This document shows, piece after piece, positions 1 to 10,028 of a DNA stretch of 64,000 bases. Below the pieces are notes generated by a model. The model was not told the origin of the DNA. It saw only the letters and a program-made list of their open reading frames with translations, and did not search any database. Positions within the stretch are counted from its first letter, which is position 1. Every line of letters starts with the position of its first letter. The translations under genes were made by a program, and so were the position numbers. Source of the stretch: Candidatus Kapaibacterium sp. (GTDB taxonomy: Bacteria; Bacteroidota; Ignavibacteria; Kapaibacteriales; HRBIN21); contig CALKEU010000006.1 in the NCBI GenBank assembly GCA_938084565.1, forward strand, positions 1-64,000, in the 5' to 3' direction.

Positions 1-2
1 AA

Positions 3-236
3 TACCCATTGATGGGTGTGGTCAAGGTCGAGCTGGCGAATCCCTCTCAGGAGCCTGTGCCCTCCGAGCAGATCGACGAGATCTCCCGTGCGCTGGTAGC
101 CGAACGCCGCGTCACGCCGCATGGTCAAGATCGGCGCTGGCATGCGCACCTGTATCCTATCTATCTGGCCGAGTGTGCGGTGCAGGAGAGATTCCTCTCA
201 CGCGAGATTGTGCAGCAATCTCTGAAATGGAGGTGA
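3..236 (+). CDS. C-terminal fragment of a NurA-like nuclease/partner protein (5' truncated by window edge)
   Basis: Frame is open to the window start; tail ...HAHLYPIYLAECAVQERFLS...; ends 3 nt before a HerA-like ATPase. NurA assignment rests mainly on HerA adjacency and a weak resemblance of the tail. Confidence 0.45.
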   Translation, partial: YPLMGVVKVELANPSQEPVPSEQIDEISRALVAERRVTPHGQDRRWHAHLYPIYLAECAVQERFLSREIVQQSLKWR

Positions 237-239
237 ACC

Positions 240-1934
240 ATGGCTGAGGCACGCCCTGTGATTGGACTCTCTTCGGCCACGGCCAACCAGCCCAACTCGT
301 CCGACGAGTTTTCGTTCTGGCTGGCGCCCGGCGTCATTGTCAACCCGTTCGACATTGTGGAGGCCGAGCAAGTCGCCCCGGAGGGGACCAGCCGTACGTT
401 TGGCATCGTCACGACGCTGGAGCACACCACGGACGCCCCGACGCATCTTTCCAACTTCATCTCGAACGACTTTGGGCAGGTCTCGGGCGAGCCCAACACG
501 GCACGGCAGGGCACGACCGTTGCGCGCGTTGCCGTCCTTTCGAACGACCGCGACATTTACATGCCGGTGATGAACGATCGCCCTGTGCGCTTTGCGGACG
601 AGGCGGGCATTCACACTGCGCTGGGCATCGACCAAGTGCCGGAACGGTATCGGGTGCCGGCGGGGTTGATCCAGATGTCGAACGGGACGCGCGCTGTCGT
701 CTACCTGGACAGCCGTTACATCCTCGGCCCCGAGGGTGCGCACGTGAACATCACCGGCATTTCGGGGCTGGCCACCAAGACCTCCTATGCGATCTTCCTC
801 ATCCAGTCCATCTTGCAGAAAGCGGAGAACCGCAACCGCATCGGGGTCATCATCCTGAACGTCAAGCACGGCGACCTGCTCACGATTGACCAACCTCCGC
901 CAGGGGGGCTGCCTCCTGAGCAGCACAAACTCTGGGAGGAGCTCGGTCTCACGCCACAGCCGTTCAGTAACGTGCGCTACCTGCTTCCTCACGGCAAAGA
1001 CACTCCGACCACCGGGCGGCCGAACAGTTTCTGCACTCCGAAAGGCGAGCATTCTCTCTACGCCTACTCGCTGGCGGATACGTACGATAAGTTGGACCTG
1101 CTTTTTTCCAATATTCCCGACCCGTGGGATACCGTCGGGGCGCTGATTGGCGAGATCCAGCAAGGGCTCTCCGACCCTAAAACAGGGCAGTGGGGGCCAA
1201 AGAAGCAATGGGAAAATGTGAAGGACTGGGATCAACTTTTGGATGGCCCGCCTTTGGTGGATCCAAGCACGGGTCATGCACAACAGGTGGGCGACGTGCG
1301 CGCCGTTTCCGTCGGGCGCTTTCGGAGGCTGCTGCGGCGCATCGTGCGGACCCGCCAGACGGGGATATTCGTGCGGCAGCGTGCCCAGAATGTTCAGAGG
1401 CTGAGTGAAGAGATCGCCAAGATACGGGGTGGGAAGACGATCGTCGTGGACATTGCACGCCTGGCCGACGATGAGCAGACGCTGGTGTTCGGTGACATTC
1501 TACGCACCATCTACGCCCTCTACGCTGAGGAAGGGAGCGAGCGGGAGGATCTGCCGGAGAAGGTGATCATCTTCGTGGATGAGCTGAACAAATACGCGCC
1601 GGTCCGCGAGAGGGCATCACCCATTATCGAGCAGGTGCTCGACATTGCCGAGCGCGGGCGTTCGCTGGGCGTGGTGCTCTTCGGCGCGGAGCAATTCATG
1701 AGTGCGGTGCACGACCGCGTCGTCGGCAATTGTTCGACGACCGTCATCGGCCGCAGTGGCTCGGCCGAACTCGCCTCGCCCGCCTATCGCTTCCTCGATC
1801 CGGCTATCAAAGGGAACGTATCTCGCCTGCAGAAGGGCGAACTCGTCATCAGCCATGCCACCTTCCGCCAGCCGGTGAAAATCATCTTCCCGAAGCCGGC
1901 GTATTTGCAAGAGGGCGCCGAAAGCGCTGCATGA
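240..1934 (+). CDS. HerA-like (DUF87-type) ATP-binding protein
   Basis: 564 aa; P-loop-like ITGISGLATKTSYAIF, Walker B VIIFVDELNKYAP, later GRSLGVVLFGAEQFMSAV; strong SD (ggaggtg) before ATG. Confidence 0.8.
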   Translation: MAEARPVIGLSSATANQPNSSDEFSFWLAPGVIVNPFDIVEAEQVAPEGTSRTFGIVTTLEHTTDAPTHLSNFISNDFGQVSGEPNTARQGTTVARVAVLSNDRDIYMPVMNDRPVRFADEAGIHTALGIDQVPERYRVPAGLIQMSNGTRAVVYLDSRYILGPEGAHVNITGISGLATKTSYAIFLIQSILQKAENRNRIGVIILNVKHGDLLTIDQPPPGGLPPEQHKLWEELGLTPQPFSNVRYLLPHGKDTPTTGRPNSFCTPKGEHSLYAYSLADTYDKLDLLFSNIPDPWDTVGALIGEIQQGLSDPKTGQWGPKKQWENVKDWDQLLDGPPLVDPSTGHAQQVGDVRAVSVGRFRRLLRRIVRTRQTGIFVRQRAQNVQRLSEEIAKIRGGKTIVVDIARLADDEQTLVFGDILRTIYALYAEEGSEREDLPEKVIIFVDELNKYAPVRERASPIIEQVLDIAERGRSLGVVLFGAEQFMSAVHDRVVGNCSTTVIGRSGSAELASPAYRFLDPAIKGNVSRLQKGELVISHATFRQPVKIIFPKPAYLQEGAESAA

Positions 1935-2042
1935 GCTGACCACCTGTGCAGCGCCGGCCACTACGGGATTCCGTGAGGAGTGCTTCTGCATGAGCGCGGT
2001 AGGCTGCATCGTCTCAGAAGGCGGTTTGAGGGAGAGGCAGCC

Positions 2043-4127
2043 ATGGTGCGCACCCAGCGTGTGGAGCTCTCCGTAGAGGGGGTCGAGTGTGCGGAATGCG
2101 CCCGGCGTGTGCGGCATGCATTGGCCAGCGTGCCCGGCGTGGAATCAGCCGAAGTGCCCCTAGGGGCTGGGAAGGTGCTCCTGCGGCTTGACCCAGCGCG
2201 GGTTGATGAGAGGACTCTGCGGCAGGTGGTGGAGAGGCTGGGCTATACGATTCGGGAGGTGCCTGCGGCCTCCCATCCGCACAGAGAGGCTTTCGCACGC
2301 CGAACAAGCGGGCTTCTACTTCTCGTCTCGGGCATGGTGATCGGGGTAGTCGTGGTGGGGGAGTGGTTTGGGCTCTTTGCAACGCTGAACCACCTTGTGC
2401 CGCTCCCGGTGGGAGCAGCGCTCGTACTCCTTGGGGGGATGCCCGTGCTGGGCAAGGTGGTGCGCGCAGCGCTGCAGCGGCGTGTTACCTCGCACACGCT
2501 GATGACGATCGGGGCTGTAGCAGCTCTGATCGCGGGCCAATGGGTGGCAGCGGGCATTGTGGTGGTGTTCATGCACGTGGGGGATTTCATCGAGCAGATG
2601 ACGGGTCGGAGTGCCCGTCGTGCCATCAGGGAGCTCATGGCGTTGGCGCCGCAGGTAGCCCGCGTGGAGCGGCACGGGGTGGAAGTCGAAATACCCGTCA
2701 CCGACGTTCAGGTCGGGGACATTGTCATCGTCCGGCCGGGGGAGAAGATCCCCGTCGATGGGGAAGTGATTGCCGGGCGGGCCACGGTTGATCAATCCAC
2801 CCTCACGGGGGAGTCCCTTCCGGTTGAGGTCGCACCGGGCTCACATGTCTTTGCTGCCACGCTCGCCATGGGGGGCAGTCTGCGCGTGCGAGCCCTCCGC
2901 GTAGGGTCAGACACGACCTTCGGGCAAGTGGTGGCGTTGGTGGAGGAGGCCGAAACCCACCGCGGCCAGGTACAACGCTTTGCGGACAGATTCAGCGCAT
3001 ACTACCTGCCGGTCGTATTGGGAGTAGCAGGCTTGACCTTCCTGCTCAGCGGCAACCTGCTGGCCGTGGCGGCTGTCCTGGTGGTGGCCTGCTCGTGCTC
3101 CTTCGCCTTAGCCACCCCTATTGCAATGCTTGCCTCCATCGGAGCCAGTGCGCGCCAGGGCGTATTGATCAAAGGGGGCAGATACATCGAGGCGCTTGCC
3201 CGGGCCGATGTGGTGCTGGTGGATAAAACCGGGACACTCACACTGGGTCAGCCGCAGCTGACAGACATCCTACCCCTGGAGGGGGTCACCGCCTCTGAGG
3301 CGCTGAGGCTGGCCGCTTCGGCCGAGCGGTACTCCGAACACCCGCTGGCCGCAGCCGTCCGCGCTGCTGCCCGTGCGCAAGCTCTGCCCCTCTTCGAGCC
3401 GGAGGAGTTCCAGAGCGTGCCGGGGGTAGGCGTGCGAGCACGCATCAACGGGCACTTAGTAGAGGTAGGCAATCCTCATCGCCTGCTGGAGGGGACTCTG
3501 CCGCTCGTACAACAGCTGGAAGCGCAGGGCAAAACGCTGCTGCTGCTCAAGCTCGATGGCCAGCCGGCGGCCCTGCTTGCAGCTACCGACACCCTCCGGC
3601 CCGATGTCCCGGTCGCCTTCGCTCAATTGCGAGCCCTCGGCATCAAGCACATCGAGCTCCTCACAGGCGATCACGAGCGCACTGCCGCTGCATTGGCCCG
3701 GAGACTCGGCATCGGCTACCGCGCCCATCTGCTGCCTGCCGAGAAGTTGGCTATTGTCCGAGAATACCGCGCCCGCGGGCATACAGTCGTCATGATCGGG
3801 GACGGGGTGAACGATGCCCCGGCGCTGGCGCATGCTGATGTCGGCATTGCTATGGGCGGCGTAGGGAGTGAGGTCGCTCTCGAGGCGGCCCACCTTGTTC
3901 TGATGCGGGAGGATTGGACGCTGATACCACGCCTCTTCCGCCGAGCTCGCCGTACGATGAGAGTCGTGGCGCTGAATTTGGCCTTCACGGCCCTCTATAA
4001 CCTTGTCGGGCTCACCGTGGCAGCTGCAGGCCTGCTGCCGCCAACGCTTGCGGCGGCAGCGCAATCCCTTCCCGATTTAGGCATCCTGGCCAACTCGGCC
4101 CGCCTTCTGCGAGAAAGCCGCGGCTAG
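2043..4127 (+). CDS. P1B-type heavy-metal translocating ATPase (Cu-like, N-terminal HMA domain, CSC motif in place of CPC)
   Basis: [27 protein letters not shown] (SEHPLAAAV), [16 protein letters not shown]; internal ATG at 2043 fits the HMA start better than 1980. Confidence 0.93.
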   Translation: MVRTQRVELSVEGVECAECARRVRHALASVPGVESAEVPLGAGKVLLRLDPARVDERTLRQVVERLGYTIREVPAASHPHREAFARRTSGLLLLVSGMVIGVVVVGEWFGLFATLNHLVPLPVGAALVLLGGMPVLGKVVRAALQRRVTSHTLMTIGAVAALIAGQWVAAGIVVVFMHVGDFIEQMTGRSARRAIRELMALAPQVARVERHGVEVEIPVTDVQVGDIVIVRPGEKIPVDGEVIAGRATVDQSTLTGESLPVEVAPGSHVFAATLAMGGSLRVRALRVGSDTTFGQVVALVEEAETHRGQVQRFADRFSAYYLPVVLGVAGLTFLLSGNLLAVAAVLVVACSCSFALATPIAMLASIGASARQGVLIKGGRYIEALARADVVLVDKTGTLTLGQPQLTDILPLEGVTASEALRLAASAERYSEHPLAAAVRAAARAQALPLFEPEEFQSVPGVGVRARINGHLVEVGNPHRLLEGTLPLVQQLEAQGKTLLLLKLDGQPAALLAATDTLRPDVPVAFAQLRALGIKHIELLTGDHERTAAALARRLGIGYRAHLLPAEKLAIVREYRARGHTVVMIGDGVNDAPALAHADVGIAMGGVGSEVALEAAHLVLMREDWTLIPRLFRRARRTMRVVALNLAFTALYNLVGLTVAAAGLLPPTLAAAAQSLPDLGILANSARLLRESRG

Positions 4128-4179
4128 CACCCCCGAGACACAAGCTTCTGCCACCCCTTGCGAGAGGGCCTCCTCCCTG

Positions 4180-4253
4180 TGGGCTCTGCTGGATTCGAAC
4201 CAGCGACCTCTTCCATGTCAAGGAAGCGCGCTCACCAACTGCGCCAAGAGCCC
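4180..4253 (-). tRNA. tRNA-Val(GAC)
   Basis: Cloverleaf on reverse complement: GGGCTCT...AGAGCCC acceptor, anticodon loop TTGACAT, T-loop GGTTCGAATCC; no encoded CCA. Confidence 0.9.
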
Positions 4254-4265
4254 ACGCTGGCGGCG

Positions 4266-4273
4266 CAAAATTA
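4266..4273 (-). promoter_or_regulatory. TAnnTTTG -7-type promoter element (TAATTTTG) upstream of tRNA-Val
   Basis: Exact match to the Bacteroidota TAnnTTTG -7 consensus, 12 nt upstream of the tRNA 5' end. Confidence 0.6.
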
Positions 4274-4323
4274 GCATTTTTGCAGCACGCGTGGTGGTTC
4301 AGTGAAACGACGGAGGGTTGTGG

Positions 4324-6444
4324 ATGGTTGTGGCGCTCCTTTTGGGTGCAGGATTGGCATCGCTGGCGATAGCGTTTATCTTCCGGCAGCGTGTGTTGGC
4401 CGTCTCCGTTGAAGCAGGCGCGGCCTCGGCTGAGGAGGCTGGCCGTCTGCGGGATATTGCCGCAGCCATCGCCGAAGGGGCCATGGCATTCCTCTTGCGG
4501 GAGTACCGAGTGCTCGGCCTCTACATGGTGGGCTTTGCTCTCCTGATTGCCCTCCTCATTGACGATCCGACGACGCCCGTACGAGAGGGCATTTACACGG
4601 CGTTGGCCTTTCTCTGTGGGGCCTTCTGCTCTGCCTTGGCAGGCTTCATCGGGATGCGGATTGCCACCCATGGCAACGTGCGCACAGCGGCATCGGCCCG
4701 GGTATCTTTACCCCAAGCCTTCACAACAGCACTGCACTCTGGAGCGGTGATGGGCTTTGGGCTGGCCGGCATCGCTATTGCAGGGCTTGTGCTCGTCTAT
4801 CTCCTTCTGGAAGCGCTCCTGCAAGGGATGGAGAAACGGACCGTCATGGAGGTGCTGTCGGGCTTTGCGCTCGGGGCCTCGAGCGTGGCGCTGTTTGCCC
4901 GTGTGGGTGGAGGCATCTACACGAAGGCAGCCGATGTGGGGGCGGATTTGGTGGGCAAGGTCGAAGCAGGGATTCCGGAGGATGACCCGCGCAACCCCGC
5001 CGTCATTGCCGATAACGTTGGGGACAATGTTGGAGACATTGCCGGCATGGGGGCGGATCTGTTCGGATCACTGGCCGAAAGTACCTGCGCGGCGCTGGTC
5101 ATCGGAGCGGTGGCCTTCCCGGAGAATCTGCCTGCACTCCTCTTCCCCCTGGCCATTAGCGCCGTGGGGGTTCTCTGCAGCCTGATTGCCCTACTGCTGA
5201 CACGGGCAAAAACGGAGGCAGATGTGGAGAATGCGCTGCGGCGCAGTCTCCTGATTGCCACCGTGCTGCTGGCCGTCGGCGTCTATGGCCTCTCGCAGAC
5301 GATGTTGCCAGAGACTTTCACCATCTTCGGGCAGCAGTACACGGCCGTTGGCATCTTCTTCTGCGTGCTGGTGGGCTTAGCAGCCGGCCTGGTGACGGGG
5401 ATTGTGACCGACTTCTTCACCTCGAACCGTTTCCGTCCGGTCCAGCAGCTGGCCGATGCGGCACGGACGGGGGCAGCCACGGTTATGATTGGGGGCCTGG
5501 CCGTTGGGTACAATAGTGCGGTTGTACCGGCGCTCCTGCTGGCTCTGACAGCCATTGTAGGGTATACGCTCGGGGGCATGTACGGTGTGGCTGTGGCTGC
5601 TCTTGGGATGCTCGGCACCATTGCGATGGCGCTCACCATCGATGCCTACGGTCCCGTTGCCGATAATGCCGGCGGCATAGCAGAGATGAGCGGCATGGGG
5701 CCGGAGATCCGCCGCAGGACAGACGCTCTCGACGCTGCGGGCAATACGACAGCGGCCATCGGGAAGGGGTTCGCCATCGGTTCGGCAGCCTTGACAGCGC
5801 TGGCGCTCTTTTCGGCCTTCATCACGCGAGCCCAGGAATTTGCTCCAGAATTGGACATCCTGCACACAACGAGCCTGCTCGATCCCTGGGTTCTGGCGGG
5901 GCTCCTGCTGGGCGGCGTTCTCCCCTTTGCCTTCTCGGCCATGACGATGCGGGCGGTCGGGCGAGCCGCCTTCGACATGATCGAGGAAGTGCGGCGGCAA
6001 TTCCGCACTATCCCTGGACTGCTCGAGGGGACGGCCCGGGCCGATTACCGACAGTGCGTGGATATCTCCACGAAGGCCTCTCTGCGGGAGATGGTGGCGC
6101 CGGGGCTCCTCGTTTTAGGCACTCCGCTCGTGGTGGGCTTCCTCTTCGGGCTGAAGATGCTCTCCGGGGTGCTCATCGGGGCTATTGTCTCCGGCGTGGC
6201 TCTGGCCACCAGCATGGCAAATTCCGGGGCAGCATGGGACAATGCGAAGAAGTACATCGAAAAGGGCTACCTCGGCGGCAAGGGGTCCGAGGCGCATAAA
6301 GCTGCCGTGATCGGCGATACCGTGGGAGACCCATTCAAGGACACCTCGGGCCCTTCGCTCAACATCCTCATCAAGCTCATGGCCATTCTGAGCTTGGTCT
6401 TCGTGCCCTTCTTCGTGCGGTTCAGCCTCCAGCTCTTTCAGTGA
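4324..6444 (+). CDS. hppA: Membrane-bound pyrophosphatase, K+-dependent type (H+ or Na+ translocating)
   Basis: Multi-TM; catalytic DVGADLVGKVEAGIPEDDPRNPAVIADNVGDNVGD; GNTTAAIGKG (Ala/Gly at the K+-dependence positions). Confidence 0.95.
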   Translation: MVVALLLGAGLASLAIAFIFRQRVLAVSVEAGAASAEEAGRLRDIAAAIAEGAMAFLLREYRVLGLYMVGFALLIALLIDDPTTPVREGIYTALAFLCGAFCSALAGFIGMRIATHGNVRTAASARVSLPQAFTTALHSGAVMGFGLAGIAIAGLVLVYLLLEALLQGMEKRTVMEVLSGFALGASSVALFARVGGGIYTKAADVGADLVGKVEAGIPEDDPRNPAVIADNVGDNVGDIAGMGADLFGSLAESTCAALVIGAVAFPENLPALLFPLAISAVGVLCSLIALLLTRAKTEADVENALRRSLLIATVLLAVGVYGLSQTMLPETFTIFGQQYTAVGIFFCVLVGLAAGLVTGIVTDFFTSNRFRPVQQLADAARTGAATVMIGGLAVGYNSAVVPALLLALTAIVGYTLGGMYGVAVAALGMLGTIAMALTIDAYGPVADNAGGIAEMSGMGPEIRRRTDALDAAGNTTAAIGKGFAIGSAALTALALFSAFITRAQEFAPELDILHTTSLLDPWVLAGLLLGGVLPFAFSAMTMRAVGRAAFDMIEEVRRQFRTIPGLLEGTARADYRQCVDISTKASLREMVAPGLLVLGTPLVVGFLFGLKMLSGVLIGAIVSGVALATSMANSGAAWDNAKKYIEKGYLGGKGSEAHKAAVIGDTVGDPFKDTSGPSLNILIKLMAILSLVFVPFFVRFSLQLFQ

Positions 6445-7703
6445 TGGAGCTTGAGCTTCCGACCCTGAGCGTTAGCGAATTGACACACCATCTGCAGCGG
6501 CTGCTGGAGGAGAGCTTTCCGTACGTGCGCGTACGGGGTGAGATTTCCAACTACAAGCTGCACAGCTCGGGCCATCGATACTTCACGCTCAAGGACGAGG
6601 GCGCACAACTGGCCTGCGTTCTCTGGCGCGGGCGCCCGCTCAATGTTGAGCTGCACGATGGGCTGCGCGTCGTTGCCGAGGGGAGCATCACCGTACGCCC
6701 ACAGCGAGGACAATACCAGCTGGACTGCTGGAGCGTGCGGCCCGATGGCATTGGCAGCCTATATGAGGCCTTCGAGCGGCTCAAGCAGGAGCTTCATGCC
6801 CGCGGCTGGTTTGCCCCGGAGCGCAAGCGTCCGCTACCGCGGCTTATTGTGCGGATCGGGATTGCCACGTCGCCGACGGGTGCAGCAATCCACGACATGC
6901 TCTCCACACTGCGGCGTCGTATGCCCGCACTCACGGTTTACTTCCGCCCCACCCTCGTCCAGGGAGAGCATGCCCCTGCGGATATTGCCCGCGCCATAGC
7001 TGACCTCAATCAGACGGATGCGCAAGTCATCATCGTCGGCCGCGGGGGTGGCTCGCTGGAGGATCTCTGGGCCTTCAACACGCTGGAGGTGGCCGAGGCC
7101 ATTTACACTTCCCGTATCCCCGTCATTTCGGCTGTCGGCCACGAGGTCGATTACACCATTGCCGACTTTGTCGCCGATGTCCGAGCCCCGACTCCGACAG
7201 CGGCAGCAGAACTGGTCTCCAGCTTTGGGCAGCAGGCCATGTTGGAATGGTTTGCTGCTCTCGAGCAGCGCCTCTGGCAGGATGTGCAGCGCAGCCTTCA
7301 GAATGCCCGCTCCCGTCTTACATGGGCATCTCACCACTCGGCTTTCCGCCGCCTGCAGGAGCGGATTCAGACACGCATGCAGGACCTCGATGAGCTCTCG
7401 GACCGCCTCCAGCATGCCGTCGAGCGGACGCTCAAGCAGCTCGACCACCGCCTTGCCGCCCTGGAAGCACACTGCCAGAGCCTCTATCCGCTCGCTCCTC
7501 TGCGGCGAGGCTTCGCGCTACTGCGCGTCCGCGGACACTACGTCCCTGCTGAAATGTCCCTCAGCGGTATACGGCAGCTTGAAATCCTGCGCCTGCGCGA
7601 ACGCGCCGTCGTTCGTCTCCTCCAGCTGCACTCGACCGATGATGAACGTGCCACAACCGCCGTGCCGCATGGAAACACCGGAGAACCCCTCACCCTCTTT
7701 TGA
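6441..7703 (+). CDS. xseA: Exodeoxyribonuclease VII large subunit
   Basis: OB-fold VRGEISNYKLHSSGHRYFTLKD, IIVGRGGGSLEDLWAFN, ISAVGHEVDYTIADFVADVRAPTPTAAAEL. Confidence 0.96.
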   Translation: MMELELPTLSVSELTHHLQRLLEESFPYVRVRGEISNYKLHSSGHRYFTLKDEGAQLACVLWRGRPLNVELHDGLRVVAEGSITVRPQRGQYQLDCWSVRPDGIGSLYEAFERLKQELHARGWFAPERKRPLPRLIVRIGIATSPTGAAIHDMLSTLRRRMPALTVYFRPTLVQGEHAPADIARAIADLNQTDAQVIIVGRGGGSLEDLWAFNTLEVAEAIYTSRIPVISAVGHEVDYTIADFVADVRAPTPTAAAELVSSFGQQAMLEWFAALEQRLWQDVQRSLQNARSRLTWASHHSAFRRLQERIQTRMQDLDELSDRLQHAVERTLKQLDHRLAALEAHCQSLYPLAPLRRGFALLRVRGHYVPAEMSLSGIRQLEILRLRERAVVRLLQLHSTDDERATTAVPHGNTGEPLTLF

Positions 7704-7914
7704 GGCGCAGCTAGCTCGCCTGGAAGAAATCGTGGCGCTACTCGACCGGGCAACCTTGCCTATAGAGCAGCTGTTGGAGCTGTACGAGGAAGCGATGCGC
7801 CTGATTCAGAGCTGCCGCACCTACCTGGCACAGGCGGAGTTGCGGATTGTGCAGATTCGCAGCAGCGTCTTTCCCACCGAGGAAGAGCCCGCCGATTCAG
7901 GCGCAGAGCTCTAA
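7669..7914 (+). CDS. xseB: Exodeoxyribonuclease VII small subunit
   Basis: 81 aa, FEAQLARLEEIVALLDRATLPIEQLLELYEEAMRLIQSCRTYLAQAELRI; overlaps xseA end; embedded in ORF 7018..7914. Confidence 0.9.
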   Translation: METPENPSPSFEAQLARLEEIVALLDRATLPIEQLLELYEEAMRLIQSCRTYLAQAELRIVQIRSSVFPTEEEPADSGAEL

Positions 7915-8594
7915 GGCCGCGAGCGCGAACGCGCACCTCCGGTGTCCTGTCCCGCTAGAGCTCCCTCAGTGGAGCCGTCGTCCCGGGAAGCAGCCGAGCC
8001 CTCCGCCTGGGAATATTCGCTCCTGCGTGTGCGCCCACCCCCCTGTTCGGCAGAGTGCTCATAATGCCGAGCGGTGCCCGATACCATGCCGCCGGACGTA
8101 CCAGACTGCTGCACACGCCGGCGCCCTCCACCGGCTTCATCCTTGAGAGTTTCTGCCTCATGGCTGACGATGCTCCCGCGCGCCGGCCCAAATCGCCGGA
8201 CTCGCACCGGGGGTTGCGGCTCCACAGGGACAACAACCACAACCGGGGGGAACCACCGAGGCGAACACCACCATCGTGACGGGTACCAACACCCAGGAGC
8301 ACACCAGCAGAAGTGCCAGCGGATGTAACCCGGCGAGCAATACCACACCGGATAGGGATACCACGGCGCATACCACTCCTCCCAGACCCAGGCAGGGGTA
8401 ACGGCGTAGCCACGTTCGCTCGGCCACCCTTGTGCCCATGCCCGCTGCGCCGATGGCTGCACATCCTGCTCGCTTGGCTGCTCCCGCACTCGAGGTACGT
8501 TGCGAAAACCGAAGTAGTCTCGATAGGTCCCCTGCGGAGTCGCACAACCGAGCAGTGTCATGGCCATAATTGCTGCACCCAGCAGCGGCTTCAT
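7911..8594 (-). CDS. Putative lipoprotein with Trp/Tyr/Pro/Cys-rich core
   Basis: MKPLLGAAIMAMTLLGCATP lipobox start at 8594; core WVWEEWYAPWYPYPVWYCSPGYIRWHFCWCAPGCWYPSRWWCSPRWFPPVVVVV. Confidence 0.65.
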   Translation of the reverse strand: MKPLLGAAIMAMTLLGCATPQGTYRDYFGFRNVPRVREQPSEQDVQPSAQRAWAQGWPSERGYAVTPAWVWEEWYAPWYPYPVWYCSPGYIRWHFCWCAPGCWYPSRWWCSPRWFPPVVVVVPVEPQPPVRVRRFGPARGSIVSHEAETLKDEAGGGRRRVQQSGTSGGMVSGTARHYEHSAEQGGGRTRRSEYSQAEGSAASRDDGSTEGALAGQDTGGARSRSRP

Positions 8595-8726
8595 GGCGCC
8601 CTCCTCCGTCGCTCTACGCCGAGAGACGATGGAAACAGGCATTTCAGGTGTGCAGCAGTAACGGCGCTTTTTTCGTAATCTTGTACGCAGTTGCCCAACA
8701 TCCATGGGGACCCTAAGCGTACATCC

Positions 8727-10028
8727 ATGCGCCGTGTGTGGATGCTCCTGGCTTTCGGGCTCAGCAGCACACTGTGGGGGCAGGTTGTGCTGCGCGGAAC
8801 GGTGGAGGGAGCGATAAGTCCAGCAACGGCTGAATATATTACCGGGCTCATCCGTATCGGCGAAGAGCGGGGGGTAGAGGCTGTTGTGCTTGAGCTCAAC
8901 ACCCCGGGCGGGTTGCTTGAGGCCACGCGGAGCATTGTCCAGGCCTTCCTGCAGGCAAAGGTTCCCGTCATCGTCTACGTTGCCCCCTCGGGAGCACGAG
9001 CCGGGTCGGCGGGGGTCTTTATCACGCTTGCTGCGCACATTGCTGCCATGGCTCCGGGCACAAATATCGGGGCAGCCCACCCCGTCGGATTAGGGGGAGA
9101 GGCCAGCGACTCGGTTATGGCTGAGAAAATCACCAATGATGCAGCAGCTTTCGCCCGCTCGATTGCACAGCAGCGCAAGCGCAATGTCCGCTGGGCCGAA
9201 GAGGCCGTCCGCCGTAGCATCTCGAGCACCGAGCGGGAAGCCCTCCGGCAACGAGTCATCGATCTGATAGCGCCTTCGCTGGATTCCCTCCTGCAGGCAC
9301 TCGACGGACGAACCCTTGAGCTCCCTACAGGGCCCAAAGTACTCCGCACGGCACAAGCCCGCATTGAAGAGGTGCCGATGAACTGGCGCCAGCGCCTCCT
9401 GGTGCTGCTGAGCGACCCCAATATTGCCTATCTCTTGCTCATGCTGGGCATCTACGGCATCCTCTTCGAGCTATACAATCCCGGTGCTATCGTGCCCGGC
9501 GTCATTGGGGCCATCAGCTTGATATTGGCCGCCTATGCCCTGCAGATGCTCCCGATCAACTACGCCGGATTGGCCCTCATCCTTGTAGCCGTGATCCTCT
9601 TCCTCCTCGAGCTCAAGGTCACCAGCTACGGACTGCTGACGGTGGCGGGCATCATCGCCCTTCTGCTCGGCTCGGTCATGCTCATTGACTCTCCGACGGA
9701 GTTCATGCGGATTTCGTGGTCAGTAATTCTGCCCACGGTGCTGGCAAGCGTTGTCTTCTTCACATGGGTTCTGGGCAAAGGGCTCCAGGCGCAGCTACGC
9801 CGCCCGCGCAGTGGCGGGGAAGGGCTCATTGGGCTGACTGCCGAAGTGGTCGAGCGCATCACACCGGGCAGCCGCGGACGCGTGCGCTTGCTGGGCGAGC
9901 TGTGGTGGGCATCGGCTCAGCACGTCCTTGAGCCAGGCACCCGCGTCCGTGTCGTTGCCCGCCACGGCTTTCTGCTGTACGTAGAACCCCTGGAAAGTCC
10001 TCATGGAGCTCCTGCTCACGATCATTGA
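8727..10028 (+). CDS. NfeD-family protein, long form (ClpP-class serine protease plus membrane domain)
   Basis: Signal-like N-terminus, [41 protein letters not shown]-terminal OB-like domain; followed by slipin. Confidence 0.92.
   Translation: MRRVWMLLAFGLSSTLWGQVVLRGTVEGAISPATAEYITGLIRIGEERGVEAVVLELNTPGGLLEATRSIVQAFLQAKVPVIVYVAPSGARAGSAGVFITLAAHIAAMAPGTNIGAAHPVGLGGEASDSVMAEKITNDAAAFARSIAQQRKRNVRWAEEAVRRSISSTEREALRQRVIDLIAPSLDSLLQALDGRTLELPTGPKVLRTAQARIEEVPMNWRQRLLVLLSDPNIAYLLLMLGIYGILFELYNPGAIVPGVIGAISLILAAYALQMLPINYAGLALILVAVILFLLELKVTSYGLLTVAGIIALLLGSVMLIDSPTEFMRISWSVILPTVLASVVFFTWVLGKGLQAQLRRPRSGGEGLIGLTAEVVERITPGSRGRVRLLGELWWASAQHVLEPGTRVRVVARHGFLLYVEPLESPHGAPAHDH

Noticed and set aside
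198-1283. 361-aa minus-strand ORF
   Set aside because: Antisense to the HerA-like ATPase; high-GC mirror ORF with no recognisable domain.
8595-9080. N-terminal extension of the 7911..9080 minus ORF
   Set aside because: Overlaps the NfeD gene antisense; the internal ATG at 8594 begins a clear lipoprotein signal peptide.
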